Part shown: positions 37,421 to 49,528 of the stretch, piece after piece
How the letters are laid out: each line of letters begins with the position of its first letter
Position numbering within the stretch: the stretch's first letter is position 1
Origin: Rhineura floridana
Lineage: Eukaryota; Chordata; Lepidosauria; Squamata; Rhineuridae
DNA length: 64,000 bases
Assembly (NCBI RefSeq): GCF_030035675.1
Contig: NC_084485.1
Location: forward strand, 90,974,838-91,038,837
Direction of reading: 5' to 3'
Made by a program: the position numbers and the translations under genes
Notes under the pieces: model-generated
Seen by the model: only the letters and a program-made list of their open reading frames with translations
Told to the model about the DNA's origin: nothing
The model's database searches: none

Positions 37421-39175
37421 GTTTTCCATATTTGGTGACAACTATTTGTCAAATTTTGGACAGATTCAGTCTCAGTAGCTAGTAGCAACTCTATTGGTAT
37501 GTCATCTGTTCCCGGTGATTTGTTTCTTCCAAGTATTTTTAGAGCAGCTTTCACCTCACATTCTAAAATTTCTTCATCATATGGTTCCTCCATGAATGAA
37601 TCTGTCATCCCTGCATCTCTTTTATATAATTCTTCAGTGTATTGCTTCCATCTTCCTTTTATTTTATCTTGGTCAGTCAGTGTGTTCTCCTGTTGATTAT
37701 TCAACATCCCTACTTTTGGTTTAAATTTCCCTTTCATTTCTCTAATCTTTTGGAAGAGGGCTCTTGTTCTCCCTTTTTTGTTGTCCTCTTCTATTTCTAT
37801 GCAATAACTATTGTAATAGTTCTCTTTGTCCCTACCTGCTAGCTGCTGTATTATTGCAGTTAGGGTTCTGATGGTGTTTCTATCTCCTTTTGCTTTTGCT
37901 TTCATTTTCTCTTTAACCATTTTTGGAGTTTCTTCAGTCATCCATTGAGGTCTTTCTCTTTTTTTAACTAGAGGTATTGTCTTTTTGCATTCTTCCTTAA
38001 TAATGTCTCTGACTTCAATCCATAGTTCTTCTGGTTCTCTATTAACTAAGTTTAAAGCCTCAAATCTGTTCCTTATTTGATCTTTATATTCTTCTGGGAT
38101 GTTATTTAAATTGTATTTTGGCATTATGATTGCTTTGTTCTTCTTTAGCTTTACTCTGATTTTTTATATGACCAGTTCATGATCTGTACCACAGTCTGCT
38201 CCTGGTCTTGTTTTTGCAGAAAGTATGGAACTTCTCCACCTTCTGTTGCCAATCATATAATCAATTTGATTCCTATATTGACCATCTGGTGATGTCCACG
38301 TGTACAGTCGTCTTTTTGGTTGCTCAAAAAATGTGTTTGCAAGAAAGAAATTATTGGCTTCACAGAATTTAATAAGTGTTTCTCCTGCTTCATTTGTATC
38401 TTCTAAGCCCCATTTCCCCACAATTCCTAGTTCTTCCCTACTTTTGCATTCCAGTCCCTCCTGATTATCAGAACAGCTTGTTTTAGTGTGTGATCAATTT
38501 CTTCCTGTACTTCTGTGTAAAATCTCTCAAATTCCTCTTCTTCTGTGTTTGCCATTGAAGCATAGACTTGGATGATGGTTATGTTAATAGGTTTCCCATT
38601 AAATCTCATTGATATAACTAACTGAGACCTTGCATTATAGCTCCTAATTGCTTTTGCTACATCACTTCTCACTATTAAAGCAACCCCGTTTCTTCTTAAT
38701 TTCTCATTTCCTGCATAAAATATTTTGTAGTTGCCTGGTTGAAAGTGTCCCATTCCCATCCATTTTAATTCACCCATGCCAAATATTATAATGTTGATGT
38801 GTTCCATTTCTTGCTTGACAATTTCTAACTTTCCCTGGTTCATGCTTCTCACATTCCATGTTCCTATTGTGTACTTTGTACAACTCCAGACTCTCCTTCC
38901 GCATCAGTCTCTGGGCTTCCTTTCAGCTTTGACCCAGTGGTGTCATTAGTCAAAGCACTACTTGTCCATTTTTCTTCCCTAGTAGCTCACTGAGTGACAT
39001 CTGACCTGGGGATCTCATTTCTAGCATTATCTCATGTTGCATTTTGGATACTCTATTCATAGGGTTTTCATGGTAAGAGGTATTCAGAGGTGGGTTACCA
39101 TTGCCTTCATCTTAGTCTAGATGCATCTTAGTCTGGTGTCTCAACTTTGACCATTCCGCCTTGGGTGCCCCTGCT

Positions 39176-40005
39176 GATGGAGAATTTTTGTCCATTGGGA
39201 TCTTTAAAAAAATATTTGAGGACACAGGCTTGAAGCAAAAAGGTAGACCTTTAGCTTCCCAGAGTTTGCCTCAACTTAGGGTATTTGGGAATCTATGAGC
39301 ACCCCCAGTTCTATTCCTTTGCCATAGGGGTTCTTATGTCCTTATACTTTCTCAGAAATCCCATTTCCTTATTTATAAAATACATAGCCCAAGAGAGGGG
39401 ATTATATTTACATACACTGAGCTTCATTTTAAAACCGCACAGACTCAGGAAAAGACTGGATGACTCTGGCAAGCTAGTATCATTCAGCCTCATAGAGGAG
39501 GAAGGCCACCCCAGAGTACCCTTTTCTTAATGAAAACACACTTATAAAGTTATAAATATAACACACTGGGTTATTTTAAAATCATTATTAAATCTCACTA
39601 TTTCTCTTCATTAAACATTTAATACTTATTACAGACTTTTCCTCTAGAGGGCATTATTGCTTTACTCAAGAATCAAATATTAGTGATTCTACTTATTACA
39701 TCAATCACAACTTTTCTCACAGATTAAACGCTCCTTGATTCCAAACAATTGGTTAATCAATATCTGTCAGTCATGCATTGGCCAAGTCTTGGCAAAGAAA
39801 CAGAAGGTCCCTGTGACCGCTGCTGTTGCAACAGGTTTTGCTTACAGATCTGATCGAGGCCTATGGAAATTTAGGGTGCTCTGTGAGCCTGAATCTCAGG
39901 TCTTAATAGGCCTACAAGCCTATGCTTAACTCCTTATGATTATGAAATATATACGTTCTTAATAGCTATGATCATATATGTATGGATATATAAAATTCCC
40001 CATTA
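39176..40005. mobile_element. 830 bp insertion in the BovB 5' UTR, class undetermined
   Basis: The BovB 5' UTR breaks off at 39175 and resumes at 40006. CTGCT is present on both sides (39171-39175 and 40006-40010), as expected of a target duplication. The copy of the same UTR at 44492-44697 is uninterrupted and confirms the empty site. The ends TGATGGAGAATTT (from 39175) and AAATTCCCCATTA are imperfect inverted repeats. The size and the 4-5 bp duplication would suit a lone LTR. The 13 bp inverted ends would suit a DNA transposon. No coding region is recognised. Confidence 0.7.
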
Positions 40006-40422
40006 CTGCTAGGAGTCTAGCCTCTTGGTCTAGACTCCTAATGGCCTTGTTCTCAGCTTCTTCAACACTCTCAACCCCCCTCACCACATTAGAGTGTGCA
40101 TCCTAGAGCAGGGTTAAAGGAGATAGAGGAGGGATCCTAGAGGATGGATGGCTAAATATCTGTGGGAAGCTCATGAGCACAAAACCACTCACCACCTTCC
40201 TAACCCTACCCAATGCTCAACATCCGGTCAGGATTGTGCTCATAGAAATGGAATTGTTAGAAAAAAGCTCTCAAATTACACAGGCTTTTATTTATAGTAG
40301 ACAGCAGCCACACTAAGGAACTAGGTTTGTGTAAACAAGAGAAGGTAAAATACCTCTTTTTATCAAAATTTGTATTTGCTTTTATTTTTGTATAATATTG
40401 TGTATCAATATGCCAAGGACAA

Positions 40423-40806
40423 CAGCTGGTATAGCACAGTGGGGAGGAGAGCCTGGCTGGGAGTCCAGAGTCTGTGAGTTCAAACTCCCGCTCGTGTCTC
40501 CTGGGTGTCAGGGGCCAGCTAAAGATCACCCCCACAGTGAGTGGCTCAGTTGCCCTGCCACCTGTGCAGCCATGGGCAAGCTACATAGTCCCAAGGAGCT
40601 CAGTTGCCCCCCAGCTGGCAGTTGCAGACAAGGAAGGGGCTGACTTGTGCAGCTGTGGCAAGCTGAGCAGGCTCTAGCCAGCTGGGGAGGACTAGCCTCA
40701 GAGGGAGGCAATGGTAAACCCCTCTGAATACCGCTTACCATAAACACCCTATTCATAGGGTAGCTATAAGTCAAGATTGACTTGGAGGCAGTCCATTTCC
40801 ATTTTC
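40423..40806 (+). mobile_element. tRNA-derived SINE with BovB-type tail, long form (384 bp)
   Basis: Flanked by perfect 13 bp duplications ATGCCAAGGACAA (40410-40422 and 40807-40819). The head contains an A-box-like TGGTATAGCACAGTGG and a B-box-like GAGTTCAAACTCC. A longer middle follows than in the SINE at 13266-13475, then the shared body GGCAATGGTAAACCCCTCTG and the BovB-like tail ATTCATAGGGTAGC to GGAGGCAGTCC. The perfect duplication suggests a relatively recent insertion. Confidence 0.93.
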
Positions 40807-41832
40807 ATGCCAAGGACAATGTTTTATAATTACTATAGATGTTTTTAATTGTAAAAAAGCAGGGGTAAGAAAAATAACCACCCTTCAATTGTTATAAAGT
40901 TCACTGTTCAGTCTTATGCTTTGTTCCTATGCTGGCAATGGAAACCTTCTTGCTCTTCTATATACCTAGCCTCTGCATCAGACCCCAACTGATGAGTTTC
41001 AGGGGAAAAACCCTTCTGCTTTGTTTCCAGGTTTCAGTATAAGGCCCTTGCTATGTCTGTCTTGCTTCTTCAATTTGTCACCTTTTTTGTGGTGGTCTGG
41101 ACCTTTCGGTACTTTTGTCTAAATTTTGATGGCATAAGCTTCTTTGCAATTTTGGCTATTGCATGCAAGGGTTCAGGCTTATAGATGTCTTATATGAGTA
41201 ATCAAATAGAATGAATAATTCCACAATTCTTTTCTGTAATATGGAAGCCTCAGATTCTAATCATCTGCAACATCCGCAGAATAATTGGCCAGAATCTAGC
41301 ACAGAGTGGTATCCTTGAGCAGATAGGTTTTGAGCATATCTAAGTCTCTGTTGGATTGTGCTATTGTTTGTAATAGACTGACAATCAATATATCCAATTT
41401 TAAGCAAGTATTTGTGACACAGCAGGTTTTAATATTAGTCTGAGAAAACTGTTGATAACAAATTTGCTTCTGAAACGTGTGTTTTCTTGCGTATAATTTC
41501 CATTCAGTTTTGGGCAGTATTTCTGTATGTCATCCTAACCAAACGTATTAACTGTAATGGTAAATATTAAATAAAATGCTGCTTTTTAAAGACATGGAAA
41601 TGGCTATTGACGAGATTGTTTTGGTTTTACTTACTATCAAGAACACTTTGAACAGCAATTTAAATACTTCTCTTTTGTTTATTAAAAAAGACTATGTTGA
41701 GTGAACATTTTATTAATTTACTGTGTTGAGTTAAGTAATATTCCGGTTGTCTTTATCCAGGAATTAGTAGTTTCCAAGCTACTATTTGACCTGTTTTCAG
41801 AGTACTGTATTACAAAATCATTGTTAATTATC

Positions 41833-42120
41833 ATGCTGGCTGAGGCTGATGGGAGTTCCTCAGTCTTGCTGGAGAGCCTTCAGAGCCAAACAAAAAACAT
41901 AAGAGCCCTGCTGGGTTAGACCAAAAGCTCATGTGGTCCAGCATCGTATTTTCCCATTTGTCAAACAGTTGGCTATGGGGAGCACACACGCAGGACAGGA
42001 GGGCAAAGTATTCTCCCACATTGGGAATTCACTTTTTTCACAGCTGCCACATATTGGTTCAGCATTTTCATCAAACTATCCCCTATGACACAAAGATCTC
42101 TTACACTCAATCAGTGCCAG
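41833..42120. repeat. Adjacent fragments of a foldback MITE and an interspersed repeat
   Basis: 41833-41890 resembles half of the ACTCCCATCAGCC MITE (GCTGGCTGAGGCTGATGGGA). 41895-42000 is a copy of the repeat seen at 35365 (ACATAAGAGCCCTGCTGGGT). Confidence 0.55.
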
Positions 42121-43639
42121 CTCAGACCCTATTAGCATAAGTGTGAAATTAGGAAAAAATGTTGCACTATTATGTTTAACTTTGTACTTGCTTACATTGA
42201 ATCCACATTTGTCATTTAATACCCATTCACTCAAGATCATGGATAAAGTCTCCTCCTTAACAACAATCTATAATCGTAGGACAAATCTTGGCAACAGATC
42301 ATGGTTAAGGAAGAGAGACTTATCCAGAAATGAAGGGCGTAAGCAAAAGCAAAATGGGGAAGTCACCATTTTATTGCCTGTAAACATCTTCTGCTGTAGA
42401 TTAACTGATCTCCATCTGGCATCTCTCATGTATCCATCTGTTCCTAGGCTTCCCCCCCTTTTTTGGGGGGGGGAGAATAAATAAAACTGGGAGGGCAGCT
42501 CATTAGTAATTGGTCTTTAAAAAGCTGTATCAGTAGACTTTGTGGTAACTTGTATTTTATATAAAGCATACCCATGAAAACACACACTCAAAGGAGAGTA
42601 TTTTACAGGAACTATGCCAAGGGGTTGACTGTTCCATATAGACGATGCTGAGTTTTATATGTGAGCTCTTAAGACAGTGCATTCAGACAGATTATGATTG
42701 ATATTAGTGATTAACCAATTATTCAGTGTACATACATATAAGGTTTGACTGGAGGAAAACAAAAAATGCAACCCACAGTGAATTAGGTAAAAATACTAAT
42801 TGCACAGGATGCATTTTATCTTCACCTATGTGCAGCTCTTTCCTTAGTATATCTGCTGTAGTTCTAAATTCCTGTTGTGTCTTAGCACTGAAATGGGGCA
42901 TAGCTACATTGATGTGATGGTGCAAATGCCACTTGGTCTCAAAATGTGAATGTTAACATGGTGCACCTGAGCCAAGAGACTTGCAGGTGACCCAGCTGCA
43001 CTCACATCTTGCAAAAAGGAAGATGTGTTTTGAGGCATCAGTATGAATGCTGAATGGTGTTTTCCCAAACTCTCTTCAAAATAAATGCAAAGCTTTAAAT
43101 CTTAATACCTAGACCTCAGTGTCTTTCCAAGAATTTTATAGAGGTTTTCACTTATCCTTTTAAAATTTGTATGTGGTATTTTTCGAACTAAATAATCTTA
43201 GTTCTACTGCCACAAGAGTGCTGAAAAAAACTCCAGAACTGCAAATGTTTGCGTTGTCTGTTACCCAATTAACATTTCATTTCTATGAAATGACTTTGCA
43301 ACCTCAAGTTATTGCTTGCTTTAAACAGTAGATGACATTGGTGTGCTTTTGTCTTCATCAGTTAAGAGTTAAAATACATAAATTTCTCTGTGTTGGCATG
43401 CAACATGTCCATCAATTAGCCAAAACCTGCAGGCATTAATTTGTCAGTTCTCATGTCATGTGTATGCATCTGTTTTAACTAATCCATAGAGAACTATTGG
43501 AAACAAAAATTAAATAGTCTATGCAGAGAACACCTTAAAATAAATCCATGCCAGCTTCCCAGCAAACCTGGCGTTGTTGTTTGTTCTAGGCTTATTTATA
43601 ATTAAGCTATAAAAATGCAAGCAAAGTGGCCTTTGTTTT

Positions 43640-43760
43640 TATTGTATTTTTATTGTTTTTACTATCTAGTTGTTTTTAAAACTTGTAAATTGCTTTCATG
43701 TTTTTAAACATCAATATAATAAAATAGCGGTATAAATATATAAAAAAATAAAATAATTGT
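43640..43760 (+). mobile_element. LINE 3' tail remnant
   Basis: TTGTAAATTGCTTTCATG, then AATAAAATAGCGGTATAAAT and an A-rich end, typical of L2/CR1-type 3' ends in this window. Confidence 0.6.
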
Positions 43761-43882
43761 ACAAATCTTCCACCAGAAAGAAATATATTTAAATTTCCAT
43801 GTACTATGGAATTCATTTTTGCCATGAACTTGAAAACAAATGCATTTGCTATGTTAATTTTATTTTCACCCCTTTAATTTAG

Positions 43883-44052
43883 GAACAGATTCCAGTTCCA
43901 GTTTACCATCCAACTCCTAGCCAGACTCGCCTCGCAACACAACTTACAGAAGAGGAACAAATTAGGATAGCGCAACGAATAGGCCTTATACAGCACCTGC
44001 CGAAAGGAGTCTATGATCCAGGAAGAGATGGTTCTGAGAAAAAGATCAGAGA
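43883..44052 (+). CDS. RNF11: RNF11 coding exon 2
   Basis: Encodes residues 42-97 and two bases of the Glu98 codon: EQIPVPVYHPTPSQ, LTEEEQIRIAQRIGLIQHL and PKGVYDPGRD are recognisable. This is the linker between the membrane-anchoring, PPxY-bearing N-terminus and the RING domain. It is nearly identical to the mammalian protein as remembered (Ile instead of Val at residue 44). It follows the acceptor AATTTAG and ends at GA before the donor GTAAGT. The exon is 170 nt, and the phase matches exon 3 exactly. Confidence 0.97.
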
Positions 44053-46780
44053 GTAAGTTGTAAAAAATTACACTTTTTATGGCAACTTCACTTAAATTAT
44101 TTATTTTATTTATGTCATATATTTATATACCAGTATTTTTATATTTATATATTGCTTTTCATCAGAAAAATTGTCATTACCAAAAAAGTCATAAGATATT
44201 AGATAATGATATGTAAAAACAAAACAGCAGACACTTTAAAACATCAGAAAACTTCACAAAATAGGACAGCATAAACATCCCATAGATCAGAGAAAGCTAA
44301 AATGGTCCACCATAGACCTTGGTGAATAAGAATGTCTTGAGGCGGTGATGGAAGCTCAAAGATGTAACTGTCCATATCACCAAGGTGCCACTGTTGAGAA
44401 GGTGCTTGTTCTCATCCTTTTCAAAACCTTGTTGCAATAGGCTGGTTCCACACCGGAGTTTATAGCAGAATTAGTGCTGCTCATGCATGCTCCAATAGTA
44501 TCTATTCATAGGGTTTTCACGGTAAAAGGTATTCAGAGGTGGTTTACCATTGCCTTCCTCTGAGTCCAGATGCCTCTTTGTCTGGTGTCTCAGCTTTGAC
44601 CATTCCACCTTGGGTGCCCCTGCTAGGAGTCTAGCCTCTTGGTCTAGACTCCTGATGGCATTGCTCTCAGCTTCTTCAATACTCTCAAATCCCCTCACAT
44701 GCATGCTAGTTTTTTTAAAAACATACTCCACATGACATTGTCATCAAAATCCCAGCCCAGACTTTTTTTAAACACATTTAATCTGGATATCTCCTTATCA
44801 CGGAAGATCATATAAGTAAAAATAATCCCTTTCTGCAGTCACTACTGTCATGGATGTTTGTTAGTGCATTTCTTGTCACATGCAAGATCATGTTTCAGTG
44901 GGTGGCCTCTAACATCACTCCCTCCTTCTGTTTGCTCCACATCTGAGGCACAAGCCATCCATCTCGATTCCAGCCACACAGATGATATGAGTACCTGTTC
45001 CCACTAGTGGCCACATGCTGAAGGTATATTCAAATTTCAGCAACCTATTAGGAGCTGTTCTCTCAAGATCTCTACATAGTACATTTGGGGTATTACCTAA
45101 GACTGTACATACAATCACTCTTTAAACAAATTTAATAAAGAGGTATTGCAGAAGATGTCAGTATCATTTAAAAAAAATCTTCCATTTTGCCCATTATGAA
45201 ACATGTCATAATATTTGTTGTTGACTTGCACATTTGGAGCACAATGCTTCTTCCCAATTTTCACTGATATGCTTTCACACCACAGCACTCTGTGCCCCAT
45301 CTCACACTACCAGAGGGTCCCCTAAGTCTTAGGAGGCAGAATGCAATAAGGACTTCTGTTGGGTGAGCAGCTTTAGGCTTATGGAAAGCCTGGACCCAAG
45401 ATAGTGGCTCCAATCCAGAGAAAGTTGTTTGCCCTGCTGATTTTAGAAGGGTCACTGGCTGCTAGCGAACTAGGTGGCAGGTGGTACTCAGCTGTCACTG
45501 CTGAGTGGTGAAGGACCAGCTACTGGAAGTTGTGATCCATGGCATCATTTTTGTTTGTATAATTCTTAATTAAGAAACTGGCTTGTACACAGGTATTGCC
45601 CTCCCTGGTTGCAAAAATACAGATTTATTTCTTCCTTTAGTAGGTGGATACTCTTAACTAGCAGTTCCAATATTGCCTGCTGATCTTTGAAGGTGGCCTA
45701 TAGAGAAGGTCATATCAAGAGCTGCAACCAATGTACTGGTAAATTTGTGTCCAGGAAGACCTCCCTCTGCTACCAACATACATACGGCAGCAAGCAGTTT
45801 CCCTCCACATGTCTCCTTCACACCTTCATAGCTCAGTTCTACTAATAGTATGATGATTTCCATAATGGCACTGCAAAGCAAATACACTTATAAGAAAAAA
45901 ACATGCTGTAAAATTCTCCAGCCTGAATTTGATTTATATTTTGCTTTCCTACATGTCTCAAAGCAGCTTACAACTTTAAAGTATTACCACAGAAAGCAAA
46001 TCCAGAAAACTACAAAGGAGTCATAACAAACTTTCATCCATGGGGAGGGGATTGAATGTAGGACTTTTATTCAGACCAACCAAAAGACCACAAAATAGTA
46101 ATTGAGCTTTTGAGTTCTAAATCTTCATGATGCTGAGTAAAACTGCCATCAAGTTTCAAGTTTGCAGCTATAACAGTCTTAGAGTCCTGCAGAGGTTTTG
46201 CAGACTGAAATGGATTAGCCTCTGCCAACTTACTTCAGGTTACACCAATGGCTTCTGGGAAAGGAAATGCTCATGGCTATTCCCTTTTATTTTAAAAGTA
46301 TAAATTCTGTTTATTTACATAAAGTTTCCAACACTAGGTGATAACAGCAAACTCAGTAATTTATAAGCAGCTTAAATAATAAAACCAGAGAATATTCAAA
46401 ATTACGTGAAACTAGTGTCTAATATAAAACAAGAGCAATCTTCAAGTCTGGTATAATCACTGTCTTCATTATCTAAATTGTTTTACAGCACAATACTGTG
46501 CATGTTGACTCATTCATAAGTCCCTGTATTTCAGAGGGGCTTCCTCCCACATTAGTGGGCATAGAACTGCAGCCTTAATAAATTAGATTCAGAGTGATAG
46601 CTGCATTGAAGTCTGTAGTTCCACATCTAAGATTTAAAAGTTAGTAAGTTTTTGGCAAAACTAGTATTAGAGAGTGAGTTCAGCAACAAGAATTTCTTCT
46701 CATGCTTTCATGACAGTTGGACAGGTTAATATTTCAATTGAGTTCAGATTTTCTCCATCTTGTTTCCTTTTCCTTTCTAG
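44053..46780 (+). other. RNF11: RNF11 intron 2 (2728 bp)
   Basis: Donor GTAAGT, acceptor TTTCCTTTTCCTTTCTAG. Contains minus-strand LINE-tail remnants near 44095-44200 and 45930-46020 (reverse of AAGCTGCTTTGAGACATG), a BovB 5' piece (44492-44697) and a TTTACT-core repeat near 46485-46580. Nothing else is recognised. Confidence 0.95.
44492..44697 (-). mobile_element. 206 bp BovB 5'-end piece with target duplications
   Basis: On the minus strand it runs from TGAGGGGATTTGAGAGTATT through the BovB 5' UTR landmarks (AAGAGGCTAGACTCCTAGCA, GAGGAAGGCAATGGTAAACC) and stops just past AAAACCCTATGAATAGATAC. Both sides carry the 10 bp sequence CATGCATGCT (44482-44491 and 44698-44707). The BovB ORF and 3' tail are absent. 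Confidence 0.8.
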
Positions 46781-46952
46781 ATGTGTGATCTGTATGATGG
46801 ACTTTGTTTACGGGGACCCTATCAGATTCCTGCCATGCATGCATATTTACCACCTGGACTGTATAGATGACTGGTTGATGAGATCTTTCACATGTCCTTC
46901 CTGCATGGAGCCAGTGGATGCGGCACTGTTGTCCTCCTACGAAACTAACTGA
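46781..46952 (+). CDS. RNF11: RNF11 coding exon 3 (RING-H2 domain)
   Basis: Encodes the last base of Glu98, residues 99-154 and the TGA stop. The RING-H2 zinc ligands are all present: Cys99, Cys102, Cys117, His119, His122, Cys125, Cys136 and Cys139. Trp129 of the E2-binding face and Thr135 (RSFT, a known AKT site in the mammalian protein) are kept. The C-terminus is DAALLSSYETN. The three exons total 465 nt including stop, so the gene is intact and under strong constraint. The frame that appears to extend left of 46781 is intron. Confidence 0.98.
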
Positions 46953-49050
46953 GCCAGAGCTTCTCTCCTGACCTGTCAAGGAAACCATCCAATTTAATGG
47001 GGTTTGATCCTTTGTCATCTACCCAAAGAACCAGGGATTAGGAAACAAAATCATGCACAATAAAAGCTCAATTCTTAATAATTTTAAGAACAAAAAAATC
47101 CTGAATAGCTGCAAGTACTGACAGAGGGAGGGAGGAAGAAACACATTTATAGAATATAGAAAAAGTAGGAAGTTATTTTTATGTAAAGCCTTGACCTCCC
47201 ATGCTTAAAAATAGTTGCTCCTTAAGAAAAGCCTGTTAAGCACACCCATTCAGAGGAACTGTGTAAATAATAGTGGAAATTACAAATTAAATTGTGTGGA
47301 CACAACCCACCAGGAAGTTTCTTGCTCAGGCATCTTTGACATGAATGACAAGAGTACTACCGGTGCATATATGTGAGTGAGTGAGCTCATACATACTCTT
47401 GCTAAAAAGGAGAAAGGGATGCTGGAATATCCTTTGTCCTAAAGAAAATTGCATTTTTTTGTTCAGGTTGCTTCACAAGTTCCTGGTATTTGGGTCGATG
47501 CTCTATTTACAAAAAAAAGCTACATTTTATAACACTGGCACAAAATAGTTTTACGCTTGTTTGCACAGTTTTTTTATTCATTGGAAATGGAATCCATTTT
47601 GCCTTAGGTCTTCTAAAATAGTGTATTATTTTGGGGCTGGCTCTATGCTTGAAAACCAGTTTATTTATAACCTATTATAAAAGTGCTGTATTTTGTTTGC
47701 AGTTAGGATTATGTGGACTTTGAGAAGATCTCCTAGCTTGTAAGCAAACCTGAGATGCACTCTTTTCTATATGAGATATTTTAATGTAAGGATATTTTAA
47801 AAAAATCAGAACACAAGTCAGTGTTTGCCTTCCTAGCTTTTTCTTTCATTGTTTCCTTTCTAAATAGATTGCAGAATTAAAATACTAAAATTGATCTTAA
47901 CCCTTACCAAGCTAAAACAGAGCATGAGTAAAGATGAAGGCAAAATAAAGATTATCCCAAACACACAATTTGTTCTGGTTGCCTTCCTTCAAAAAGATTC
48001 ATCTTGGATCATATAAAAAGGATACTGCATCTCTCATTCTTGTAATTCGTAGATTCTCAAGGCCATACTGTGTCTTGGACTCTGTATTAAGTATGTCTTT
48101 GGTATTCTGTTGGCTGGCATAGCGGTCTATCAGCAGATATTAAAATGTATATATTATGTTTTGTACAAAAATGCAAAATTCGTATTTGGCAAAGAATTAC
48201 ATAGAACTGATCAAGTTAGTGATCTACAGGTGGCAAGGGCTGTTCCAAGTATTTACATTTGAGACTAGAAAAAAAATCGCTATGTGCTTGACAGAGGCAG
48301 TCTTGCAAAGAGGGTAGCTGTAAAAAAATTATCCACTTAGCATGTGGAGGTTTGTCCTCTTGAAATGTTCTTTAATGTGACTTTATACTTTTGACTTAAA
48401 AGCTTATACATTGAAAAGTCTTAGTATAGCATGAGATGCAGGTTCTAGTTATCAACAAGGACTGTTTGATTGTTTTGACTACATGATTCTGAGAAACTGT
48501 ATTTGAACAAAATACTGCACTGAAGGTTGTACGCCTATAGTTTAGAGCCATTACATGTTAAATAATTTCTATAAAATTGGCAGAATGCAAAAATCTCCAC
48601 TACCTTGCAGAAGATGCTTTACAAGACACTGTATATTATTTCCATTCAAATGCCCCATTGTGCATAGTGGTGTACACATAACACCTGTGCAAGCAACCTT
48701 CCCTGTTCATTTTTGTGAACAGGGTAGATTAGAGAATGCTCAGAGCTGTCCCTATAACTGAAAACAGAGAAGCTGGGAGGACCTTCTGCGTGCGCATAGG
48801 AATCAACATACCTGCAAAAGATTGCTGACTTGGGATGAGAAGCTGCAGTCCTCCAAAATAGTGCCACAGAAGCCAGATTATACCAGCGTAAATGGTGCAC
48901 TAATTGAAGAAAGCAGTTAGCAGTGTATAGCCTTGGGTTTATTTACATTTCTACAGCAAACCTTTTCCAATTTTTGCCTTTTTAATTCAGCTATTCTTAA
49001 TTACAGGAAGTAAATCTGAGAAATAAATATGAAGTTGTGCAATATTTTAA
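46953..49050 (+). other. RNF11: RNF11 3' UTR (end inferred)
   Basis: AT-rich sequence free of recognisable transposons, unlike its surroundings, which suits a conserved 3' UTR. AATAAA signals lie at 47059-47064, 47944-47949 and 49022-49027. The last would give a UTR of about 2.1 kb, in line with the long UTR of mammalian RNF11 as remembered. The end is not proven. Confidence 0.65.
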
Positions 49051-49528
49051 GTAGAAAACCATACTACCTTATCATTCCATGTGTTGCTCTCCATATATGT
49101 TGATGTCTGTGTTGTCGAGTATTATAGCCAGTCTTTTCTTCTTTTACCTTTGGATTGTTAAATGGCAAATGAACAATTTTTTAAACACCTTTTTCGTGTT
49201 CATTGTTGTTTGTTCCAAGATTTTTTCCCAAGAGACAGATTGGAGGGAATGCTTCGAGAAAGTGAGTAGTAACTTTGCAGGGTTTTAAAGGTGCTTTTTG
49301 CAACTTCATTTTACCACTTACGAATTTACTACTTTTAATTAAGCTATTTATTAAAATGTTTATAAAAGGGCTAAGATTACAAGAGACATACTAAACACAC
49401 AATTAAGTGCTCTTAAGCATATAGATTTGTGCTTTTGTTGTATCGCATTGCGGCCTTTGACTCAAACACCAAACTAAGTTTAAACGAATTGATTTTAAAC
49501 CCTCATATCTTCATAACATGAACAAATA

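Larger units (their letters stand above)
35440..40115 (-). mobile_element. BovB-type LINE (RTE clade), copy A, nearly full length but decayed
   Basis: Reading leftward from about 40115: a 5' UTR (GAGGATGCACAC-like start, CTAGACCAAGAGGCTAGACT), the endonuclease (GRNSYN-type pieces, WNAKVGK, NQIDYMIGNRRWRSS, TRPGADCGTDHEL), a linker (RNRFEALNLVNREPEELW), and the reverse transcriptase (KSPGTDDIPIELL, PDVQAGFRKGRGTRD, CFIDYSKAFDCVGHEK, LRYADD). It ends in the BovB 3' tail near 35440. This is the multi-frame protein of the RTE-clade BovB family. Many stops and frameshifts make it inactive. Part of the RT is duplicated in tandem and the 5' UTR carries an 830 bp insertion, both described separately. 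Confidence 0.92.
5924..43882 (+). other. RNF11: RNF11 intron 1 (37,959 bp)
   Basis: Bounded by donor GTACCG after exon 1 and by the acceptor CCCTTTAATTTAG before exon 2. It holds most of the nested repeats described separately. Stretches such as 5930-7500, 10270-10850, 14840-15840, 25900-26980, 27900-29320, 31730-34280 and 40830-41830 show no exon or repeat that I can support. Confidence 0.95.

Noticed and set aside
42450-42475. C-run, T-run, G-run hairpin
   Set aside because: A short homopolymer palindrome with no neighbouring element or terminator role in vertebrate DNA.
45654-45887. 77-codon minus-strand frame in RNF11 intron 2
   Set aside because: No similarity recognised, no splice or start context. 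Chance frame.
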